In this document: positions 1-4,794 of the stretch, in pieces | How positions within the stretch are numbered: position 1 is the stretch's first letter | How the letters are laid out: each line of letters opens with the position of its first letter | Assembly: GCA_002408065.1 (NCBI GenBank) | Contig: DHQI01000105.1 | Location: forward strand, 15,463-21,360 | Length of the DNA stretch: 5,898 nucleotides | Direction of reading: 5' to 3' | Origin: Bacteroidales bacterium UBA5342 | GTDB lineage: Bacteria > Bacteroidota > Bacteroidia > Bacteroidales > UBA5342 | Program-made: the position numbers and the translations under genes | Notes under the pieces: generated by a model | Told to the model about the DNA's origin: nothing | The model's database searches: none | Seen by the model: only the letters and a program-made list of their open reading frames with translations

Positions 1-808
1 GTATAAAAAGCGTCTCGGACATTTGTGAGATAGACATTATAATGGTGGAGTATTTTACCACAAAAGAATTGGCAAACTCTGGTATTTCTTCAAAATGTGA
101 CAGGAAAGGATCGCCAAACATATTGGTCAGTTGCAAAGCTGCTCCCAGAAACATGGCAAAGAAGAAAAAGACCGCCATTTTGTAGCTTTTGAATAATTTG
201 AAGGCGCTGAGCCCTAATTTCTCCATTAAAGGAGCATCGCTGCTAGTGTTGTTCTGTGGTTTTATTTTGGGCATCGTTAGCGCATAAGCAGCTAATATGA
301 AGGCTGCACCGCCTGAGATGTAGAACTGGGTGGCTGCTGCTTTTGAGCCTGTCAGGTTAACAATCCACATAGCGGCTATGAAGCCTATAGTACCCCACAC
401 ACGGATAGGTGGAAAATCCTTAACAATATCCATCTGGTTGTTTTGTAATATGCTGTAAGAGATGGTGTTCATCAGTGCAATAGTGGGCATGTAACAAATC
501 ATAGCCAGAAGCATCACGGTAAAAAAGGCCGAAGGAGTATTCACTTGTGGTAGCATTAGCATAGCCACACCGCCCAGCAGGTGAAGGATGGTGTAAAGGC
601 GTTCGGCATTCATCCAGCGGTCGGCTATGATACCTGTAAGGGTGGGCATAAAGAGCGAAGAGATTCCCATGGTAGCAAAGATGGCCCCGAATTGTTCTGG
701 CCCCCATGCTTTGGTAGCAAACCAATAATTACCAATCGTAATGAGCCACGCTCCCCAGATAAAAAACTGCAAAAAGTTGAGCAGAATCAATTTTAATTTT
801 ACAGGCAT
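1..808 (-). CDS. nupG: NupG-type nucleoside:H+ symporter (MFS), 3'-truncated by window edge
   Basis: This is an inner-membrane major-facilitator transporter of the nucleoside:H+ symporter family, expected to import nucleosides with protons. Reading the minus strand from the ATG at 808-806 gives 269 uninterrupted codons; the gene continues past position 1. E. coli NupG has about 418 residues, so roughly the first two thirds are present. Recognisable segments, matched from memory to E. coli NupG, are the first helix with FLQFFIWGAWL (residues 12-22), an MFS motif A-like loop GIIADRW (59-65), MDIVKDFPPIRVWGTIGF (126-143), and LTNMFGDPFLSHF (227-239). Hydrophobic stretches alternate with short loops throughout, and a polar linker at about 181-195 fits the central cytoplasmic loop. 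The gene is divergent from the PfkB kinase, which suggests a shared substrate class. The NHS family assignment is strong; the exact substrate (nucleoside, xanthosine or another) is not determined because the C-terminal half is missing. Confidence 0.9.
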   Translation of the reverse strand, partial: MPVKLKLILLNFLQFFIWGAWLITIGNYWFATKAWGPEQFGAIFATMGISSLFMPTLTGIIADRWMNAERLYTILHLLGGVAMLMLPQVNTPSAFFTVMLLAMICYMPTIALMNTISYSILQNNQMDIVKDFPPIRVWGTIGFIAAMWIVNLTGSKAAATQFYISGGAAFILAAYALTMPKIKPQNNTSSDAPLMEKLGLSAFKLFKSYKMAVFFFFAMFLGAALQLTNMFGDPFLSHFEEIPEFANSFVVKYSTIIMSISQMSETLFI

Positions 809-833
809 AATGTCGTATTTTTGAAATAAGAAT

Positions 834-841
834 CAAAAGTA
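834..841 (-). promoter_or_regulatory. Candidate Bacteroidota -7 box for the nupG-like gene
   Basis: The minus strand reads TACTTTTG, an exact match to the Bacteroidota -7 consensus TAnnTTTG. It ends 25 bases upstream of the transporter ATG, which would give a 5' leader of about 20 nt. No clean -33 TTG is visible at the expected distance upstream on the minus strand, so the call rests on the -7 element and its position. Confidence 0.5.
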
Positions 842-959
842 GGGAATATAATTTAAGATTCACGATTACGAATTTAAAAATTTACGACTTTCCCGCGTCG
901 GTTTTTTATCTTAAGAATTTAGAATTTGCTGTTTAGAAATGATTATTCAGTATTCAAAG

Positions 960-990
960 TTGGGGCTTTTCGGATTTCTTTGTTTCTTTG
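960..990 (+). promoter_or_regulatory. Weak candidate promoter for the PfkB kinase
   Basis: A TTG at 960-962 is followed after 20 bases by TTTCTTTG (983-990), which differs from the -7 consensus TAnnTTTG at one position. The same octamer also occurs directly before it, at 975-982. Transcription would start near 997, leaving a leader of about 60-80 nt. No perfect -7 element exists between the two divergent genes on the plus strand, so this is the best of several weak candidates. Confidence 0.25.
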
Positions 991-1079
991 AATTTTAAGA
1001 ATTGAATTAGCTAACATTAAACTTTATCCAGGCTACTTTTTATTATCGGAGCTTGATGGAAAAGTTAGAAACACTTTTT

Positions 1080-1994
1080 ATGAAACGTACAGTCTACGGT
1101 ATAGGCGAAACTATATGCGATATTATTTTTAAGGATAATCAGCCACAAGCGGCTAAGGCAGGAGGGTCTACGTTTAATGCCATGGTCTCCTTGGGACGTA
1201 TGGGGGTGTCAACGTCATTCATCAGTAAGATAGGTGATGATAAAATGGGACAGATTATTATGGATTTTATGCAGGAGAATAATATCTCTACTGATAATAT
1301 GACTATTTGGCAAGGCCATAAAACAGATATAGCTCTTGCTTTTTTGAATGAAAAAGGGGATGCTGAATATTCCTTTTATAAAGAATACGACAAGCAATTT
1401 GTAGAGGCTAATATTCCTGAATTTAAGAAGGATGATATTCTTTTGTTTGGGTCCTATTTTGCTTTGAATACCTTGTTGCGTCCTCTGGTGTTGCGGGTGG
1501 TAGAAGCAGCCGTGGCAGCTGGTGTTATTATTTATTATGATCCTAACTTTCGCAATTCGCATGCCCATGAAATAGAGCTGTTGCGTCCTACCTTGATGCA
1601 AAATATGACAATGGCTACGGTAGTACGGGGTTCGGATGAGGACTTTGAAAATATTTTTGAAGGGAATGCTTATTTGGAAGAAATGAAAGCGATCGCACCG
1701 CAGTTGATTGTAACCAAAAATAGTGCGGGAGTTGATGTCTTGGATAAGGAAAATGATTTTCATTTCCCGGCCAGGGAGATTATCCCGGTTAGCACCATAG
1801 GCGCCGGCGATAGTTTTAATGCCGGATTTATTTATGCCCTTTTGAAAAACAATATTGGCTACGATGATGTGAAAAACCTCTCGGAAAAACAATGGGAAGT
1901 GATGGTCAATACAGCCGTGAGTTTTTCTACTGAAGTATGTCAAAGTTATGATAATTATATTTCGCAGGATTTTGCTGACTCTTTGGTTCAATGA
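1080..1994 (+). CDS. PfkB/ribokinase-family carbohydrate (or nucleoside) kinase
   Basis: A cytoplasmic ATP-dependent kinase that transfers a phosphate to a sugar or nucleoside hydroxyl. From the ATG at 1080 the protein has 304 residues, normal for the family. The N-terminal PfkB region has a glycine-rich substrate loop AGGSTFNA (residues 27-34); a central strand carries YYDPNFR (152-158); the C-terminal signature STIGAGDSFNAGF (238-250) contains the anion hole and the catalytic-base aspartate Asp244. An in-frame ATG at 1056, preceded by GGAG at 1048-1051, would add eight residues. I prefer 1080 because family members I recall begin one or two residues before this VYGIGET segment, but 1056 is possible. 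The TGA stop (1992-1994) lies within the first unit of an octamer tandem array, so the last codons (GTT CAA TGA) are repeat-like. Divergence from a nucleoside transporter hints at a nucleoside or pentose substrate; the sequence alone does not settle specificity. Confidence 0.92.
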   Translation: MKRTVYGIGETICDIIFKDNQPQAAKAGGSTFNAMVSLGRMGVSTSFISKIGDDKMGQIIMDFMQENNISTDNMTIWQGHKTDIALAFLNEKGDAEYSFYKEYDKQFVEANIPEFKKDDILLFGSYFALNTLLRPLVLRVVEAAVAAGVIIYYDPNFRNSHAHEIELLRPTLMQNMTMATVVRGSDEDFENIFEGNAYLEEMKAIAPQLIVTKNSAGVDVLDKENDFHFPAREIIPVSTIGAGDSFNAGFIYALLKNNIGYDDVKNLSEKQWEVMVNTAVSFSTEVCQSYDNYISQDFADSLVQ

Positions 1995-2125
1995 TCTAAT
2001 GATTCAATGATTCAATGGTCTAATGATCCAATGATTCAATGGTCTAATGATTCAATGATTCAATGGTCTAATGATCCAATGATTCAATGGTTCAATGATC
2101 TAATGATTCAATGATCTAATGATCT
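1990..2125 (+). repeat. 17-copy 8-bp tandem array, unit AATGRTYY
   Basis: Seventeen head-to-tail octamers run without interruption in strict 8-bp register. By variant: AATGATTC seven times, AATGATCT four, AATGGTCT three, AATGATCC two and AATGGTTC one. All variation is transitions, at bases 5, 7 and 8 of the unit. A degenerate unit, TTTGGTTC at 1982-1989, precedes the array and encodes the kinase's last residues; the sequence after 2125 begins AATGC and then diverges. Units 2-7 (1998-2045) and 8-13 (2046-2093) form a 48-bp higher-order duplication differing only at 2092-2093. The kinase stop TGA lies in unit 1. Read in the kinase frame beyond that stop, the array is open until TGA at 2112-2114, giving an eight-residue repeat of the type NDxMIQWS. 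No mobile-element termini flank it. Whether it is a chromosomal minisatellite, a decayed coding extension or a protein-binding array is unknown. Confidence 0.95.
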
Positions 2126-2308
2126 AATGCAGGAGGCTAACTTGCGTTGAAATGCAACAAAAAGCAATAAAAACTGTTTTTTAAGTAAATTTGATGTCTG
2201 ATGCGAAAAGCAGAGTACGTTTGCTACTTTAAGTGACCATTTGTCGAGGTGCTTTTTAGACTATCGTCTCAGAAATAATATATAGTATTAAACCTAAAAA
2301 AATATTAA
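2126..2308 (+). other. Long leader between octamer array and nucleotidyltransferase gene
   Basis: This completes the 314-bp gap after the kinase. Apart from the promoter candidates at 2186-2223, it holds no convincing gene or strong terminator. Small imperfect hairpins occur (GTTG/CAAC around 2147-2159 and AGAC/GTCT around 2258-2269), but they are short and lack a following T-tract. An AGGAGG at 2131-2136 is not positioned for any plausible reading frame. The last 30 bases before the ATG are very A/T-rich, as is common for Bacteroidota translation starts. Confidence 0.6.
2186..2223 (+). promoter_or_regulatory. Two consensus -7 boxes upstream of the nucleotidyltransferase gene
   Basis: TAAATTTG (2186-2193) and TACGTTTG (2216-2223) both match TAnnTTTG exactly. 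The TTTG that ends the first box lies 22 bases before the second, so it can also serve as a -33 element for the downstream box, making the second the better promoter. Transcription from it would start near 2230 and give a leader of about 80 nt. The first box has no TTG at the right distance upstream. Confidence 0.5.
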
Positions 2309-3211
2309 ATGAAACCAACATTAGTAGTATTAGCAGCAGGGATGGGAAGCCGTTATGGTGGGTTGAAACAGATTGATGCCTTTGGCCCGAGTGGCGAGGC
2401 CATCATCGAGTATTCTATTTTTGATGCTATCCGTGCCGGTTTTGGTAAAGTGGTTTTTATCATTCGTAAAGATATCGAAGAAGCATTCAGAGCGTTTATC
2501 GGCGATAAATTTAAGGATAGTATTGATGTCGATTTTGCTTTTCAGGAGCTGGATAACTTGCCCAAAGGATTTAAATTGCCCGAAGGACGCGAAAAACCTT
2601 GGGGAACGGCTCATGCGCTTTTGATGGCCGAAGAGGTCGTCAATGAGCCTTTTGCTATAATAAATGCTGACGACTTTTATGGTGCTGATGCTTACAAGGT
2701 GATGGGCGACTACCTGTTTCAGTTGGATAATGAAAGTACTGCATTTTCATTGTTGGGCTATTATGTGAAAAATACCTTGTCGGAGAATGGTTCGGTGTCG
2801 CGTGGTGTTTGTGAGTTGGATGAAAATGATTTATTAACACTCATTACCGAACGTACAAAAATATACCGAAAAGATGGACAAGTGGTGTACGAGGAAGAGG
2901 ATGGACTGACGCCTTTGGATGAGAATGCACCTGTTTCAATGAATTTTATGGGATTTACCCCTGCTGTTTTTAAGCATCTGAAAGATCTCTTTGTTGCTTT
3001 TCTGGAAAAAAATATTGAGGTGCCAAAATCTGAATTTTATATCCCCTTGGCATTGGATAAAATGGTGAAGAATGGTGTTGCTACAGTGAAGGTTTTAGAG
3101 ACTGATGCTAAGTGGTTTGGGGTGACCTATAAAGAGGATAAAGCTGCGGCTCAGCACGAGTTGTCTGAACTGATAAACGCCGGTATGTATCCGGCCAGCC
3201 TTTGGAAATAA
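2309..3211 (+). CDS. Sugar-phosphate nucleotidyltransferase (NTP_transferase family)
   Basis: A cytoplasmic enzyme of 300 residues expected to join a nucleoside triphosphate and a sugar 1-phosphate into a nucleotide sugar plus pyrophosphate. The N-terminus carries the nucleotide-binding signature LAAGMGSRYGGLK (residues 8-20), the GxGxR...K pattern of the GT-A-like nucleotidyltransferase fold. NADDFYG (119-125) supplies the metal-binding aspartates; EFYIP (242-246) and WFGVTYKED (269-277) near the C-terminus are features I associate with one subgroup of these proteins. There is no left-handed beta-helix hexapeptide domain, so it is not a GlmU-type fusion. The ATG at 2309 is preceded by an A-rich leader and places the signature at the usual distance from the start. 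It lies downstream of the PfkB kinase on the same strand, but the 314-bp gap with its own promoter boxes suggests separate transcription. The sugar and nucleotide specificity (glucose-1-P/UTP or another) is not identified. Confidence 0.88.
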   Translation: MKPTLVVLAAGMGSRYGGLKQIDAFGPSGEAIIEYSIFDAIRAGFGKVVFIIRKDIEEAFRAFIGDKFKDSIDVDFAFQELDNLPKGFKLPEGREKPWGTAHALLMAEEVVNEPFAIINADDFYGADAYKVMGDYLFQLDNESTAFSLLGYYVKNTLSENGSVSRGVCELDENDLLTLITERTKIYRKDGQVVYEEEDGLTPLDENAPVSMNFMGFTPAVFKHLKDLFVAFLEKNIEVPKSEFYIPLALDKMVKNGVATVKVLETDAKWFGVTYKEDKAAAQHELSELINAGMYPASLWK

Positions 3212-3282
3212 GACGGGGATTTACACCGTTTAAAATGCAGAATAAATAAGAGATATTTTCAGGTTATAGTCTTGTTTACTTG

Positions 3283-3304
3283 CAATATTTTACGATAAAT
3301 ATTG
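3283..3304. promoter_or_regulatory. 8-bp perfect dyad abutting the -33 element of the beta-barrel gene promoter
   Basis: CAATATTT (3283-3290) and AAATATTG (3297-3304) are exact inverted repeats around a 6-base spacer. The right arm ends immediately before the TTG at 3305-3307 that serves as -33 box. The geometry fits an operator for a dimeric regulator. As an RNA hairpin it is AT-rich and is followed by mixed sequence rather than a T-tract, so a terminator role for the upstream gene is less likely. Confidence 0.45.
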
Positions 3305-3334
3305 TTGTATGTTTAAACAAAGTCATTACATTTG
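3305..3334 (+). promoter_or_regulatory. Consensus Bacteroidota promoter for the beta-barrel gene
   Basis: TTG (3305-3307) is followed by exactly 19 bases and then TACATTTG (3327-3334), a full match to the Bacteroidota housekeeping-sigma consensus TTG-N19-TAnnTTTG. Transcription should begin near 3340, about 20 nt before the ATG at 3361. It is the best promoter in the window and probably also drives yggS, which follows the beta-barrel gene by 13 bp. Confidence 0.75.
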
Positions 3335-3360
3335 TATTGCAACACCTAAAAAATTAAGCT

Positions 3361-4014
3361 ATGAAAAAAACTGTATTACTATTGATTTTGAGCTTATTCA
3401 CTTTTGTGGCTTTCGCTAATTCTCCGGTTAATTTCGGATTGAATTTCAGAATTAATATGCCTAAGGCCGATTTTGATGAGATTAACTGGACTGATGTTTC
3501 CGGAGTCGGAAGTGTAACGGATGCCAATGATGTGTTAGACGAGTCTGAAACAGGTTATGCCGGTGGGGTATTTCTACGCTTTAATAAGAATAAGACGTTT
3601 TTGCATTCCGAGGCCATGTTTTCATTTAATACAACGGGTTTTTCGGCTACAGATGATGCTGGTTCTCCAATTAATTTTGCCTCTGAAACCACCACGTTCA
3701 ATGTGCCGGTATTTTTGGGGCGTAACATGATTAACACAAAAATATTTAAAATAAGAGCGTTTACCGGGCCATCTTTTTCTTGGTTGATGAAGTCGGAGTC
3801 GACCGATGCCTCAGGCAATGTAATTGATGATGTGGCCTTGTCAGAGTTTGATTGGCGCTGGGCTGTTGGGGGCGGTGTAGAACTGTTTATGTTGAGCCTG
3901 GATGTGCGATATGGTTTTGATCTTCAGGGTGTAGAGGGGTCTACGTCGTTGCAAAATAGTTTCAATCAATCGACAAACATGCTTGAGTTTACGCTTGGCT
4001 TTAAATTTTTCTAG
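3361..4014 (+). CDS. Secreted outer-membrane beta-barrel protein (PorT/OMP_b-brl-like)
   Basis: A 217-residue protein predicted to sit in the outer membrane. It starts with a Sec signal peptide: Lys2-Lys3, a hydrophobic core VLLLILSLFTFVAF (5-18) and a likely cleavage site AFA|N after residue 19; there is no lipobox cysteine and no cysteine anywhere in the protein. The mature part of about 198 residues alternates hydrophobic/aromatic strands with polar Asp/Ser/Thr-rich loops. Examples are GGVFLRF (68-74), IFKIRAFTGPSFSWLM (127-142) and WRWAVGGGVELFMLSLDVRYGFDL (165-188). It ends MLEFTLGFKFF, with the C-terminal aromatic typical of barrels assembled by the BAM machinery. Size and pattern fit a small barrel of about eight strands, like the porin-family or PorT-like proteins common in Bacteroidota. 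A specific role (structural, small-solute pore or secretion accessory) cannot be assigned. It has a strong promoter of its own and probably shares a transcript with yggS. Confidence 0.85.
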   Translation: MKKTVLLLILSLFTFVAFANSPVNFGLNFRINMPKADFDEINWTDVSGVGSVTDANDVLDESETGYAGGVFLRFNKNKTFLHSEAMFSFNTTGFSATDDAGSPINFASETTTFNVPVFLGRNMINTKIFKIRAFTGPSFSWLMKSESTDASGNVIDDVALSEFDWRWAVGGGVELFMLSLDVRYGFDLQGVEGSTSLQNSFNQSTNMLEFTLGFKFF

Positions 4015-4027
4015 TCAAAAATAAATA

Positions 4028-4672
4028 ATGTCAGTAACACAACGATTAACCGCTATAAAAGCTCAATTGCCTGATGGCGTAGAGCTGGTAGCGGTTTCAA
4101 AAACTAAACCCGAGAGTGATATTATGGAAGCTTACGAAAGCGGACATCGTCACTTCGGTGAAAATAAAGTACAGGATTTAACAGCCAAATACGAACATCT
4201 ACCCAAAGATATTTGTTGGCATTTTATAGGTCATCTTCAGACTAACAAGGTCAAGTATATTGCCCCATTTGTTCACTTAGTCCATGCGGTGGATAGTGAA
4301 AAACTCTTGCGTACTTTGCAAAAAGAAGCCGCTAAGAATAATCGTATTATAAATTGTCTTATTCAAGCCAAAGTAGCAAAGGAAGAGAGTAAATTTGGTT
4401 TGTCTTTTGATGATATAGAGATTCTTTTGGCTAAGCGGGATGAGTTTCCAAATGTTAGAATCAGTGGATTTATGGCTATGGCCACCAATACAAATGACGA
4501 AGAAGAGGTGAGCAAAGAATTTGCCGCTGTTAATAACTTTTTTCAGAAGCATAAGGGCGGAGAAATCAGGGAATTGTCAATAGGTATGTCTGGTGATTGG
4601 CCCGTGGCAGTGGAGCAGGGCAGTACCATGATTCGCGTGGGAAGTAGTATCTTTGGCGCGCGGAATTACTAA
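4028..4672 (+). CDS. yggS: YggS/PLPBP pyridoxal 5'-phosphate homeostasis protein
   Basis: A cytoplasmic PLP-binding protein of the YggS/PROSC (COG0325) family, a single alanine-racemase-like TIM barrel without its own known enzymatic activity. It is involved in buffering PLP and in amino-acid and keto-acid balance. The 214 residues are slightly fewer than the about 234 of E. coli YggS. Family landmarks are in order: VAVSKTKP (21-28) with Lys25 as the PLP Schiff-base lysine, HFGENKVQD (42-50), WHFIGHLQTNK (64-74), ESKFGLS (120-126), GFMAMAT (147-153), LSIGMSGDWPVAVEQGST (183-200) and IRVGSSIFGAR (202-212). The last two supply the phosphate-binding loops. The ATG at 4028 is preceded by an A-rich stretch and lies 13 bp after the beta-barrel stop, implying co-transcription. 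The gene ends in a GAAA-capped hairpin that includes its TAA. No key residue is missing. Confidence 0.96.
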   Translation: MSVTQRLTAIKAQLPDGVELVAVSKTKPESDIMEAYESGHRHFGENKVQDLTAKYEHLPKDICWHFIGHLQTNKVKYIAPFVHLVHAVDSEKLLRTLQKEAAKNNRIINCLIQAKVAKEESKFGLSFDDIEILLAKRDEFPNVRISGFMAMATNTNDEEEVSKEFAAVNNFFQKHKGGEIRELSIGMSGDWPVAVEQGSTMIRVGSSIFGARNY

Positions 4673-4688
4673 GCTCTGAAAAGAGCTT
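4671..4688 (+). other. GAAA-capped 7-bp hairpin overlapping the yggS stop codon
   Basis: AAGCTCT (4671-4677) pairs perfectly with AGAGCTT (4682-4688) around the four bases GAAA, a GNRA-type tetraloop. The first two stem bases are the last two bases of the yggS TAA. The sequence that follows is G-rich, not a T-tract, so this is not a standard intrinsic terminator. It could stabilise the 3' end of the upstream message or mark a processing boundary before the DHOD-like gene. Confidence 0.5.
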
Positions 4689-4794
4689 CGGGGTAGCAGG
4701 GGTGAAAAGTTGCGGGCTGACAAGGTCATCTTTTACGTCATAAATGCTAAAGCTAACAGCCACCAAAGGAAAGAAATTCAATAAAATTAATCAT

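Noticed and set aside
581..796. Plus-strand open frame of 71 codons within the transporter region
   Set aside because: It lies opposite the well-supported nupG-like coding sequence and has no identifiable features.
885..907. CGAC/GTCG hairpin followed by six T residues in the divergent spacer, resembling a plus-strand terminator
   Set aside because: The stem is only four base pairs with an eight-base loop, and no plus-strand gene lies upstream for it to terminate.
1215..1991. Long minus-strand open frame of 258 codons antisense to the PfkB kinase
   Set aside because: The plus-strand product has every PfkB motif in order; the antisense translation has no recognisable domain and unnatural composition.
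1990..2125. CRISPR array
   Set aside because: The repeats are 8 bp and contiguous with no unique spacers, and no cas genes are present.
2131..2184. AGGAGG followed by a ten-codon frame (ATG 2152 to TAA 2182-2184) as a leader peptide
   Set aside because: The Shine-Dalgarno-like site is 15 bases from the ATG, too far, and Bacteroidota rarely depend on it; the peptide shows no regulatory codon run.
3211..3231. ACGG/CCGT hairpin right after the nucleotidyltransferase stop as a terminator
   Set aside because: The stem is short with a wobble pair and is followed by AAAATGC rather than a T-tract.
4744..4794. Upstream ATG giving a 17-residue N-terminal extension of the DHOD-like protein
   Set aside because: The extension is basic and unlike the family N-terminus, which starts a few residues before SFLGLSLKSP; the ATG at 4795 has a better A/T-rich leader.
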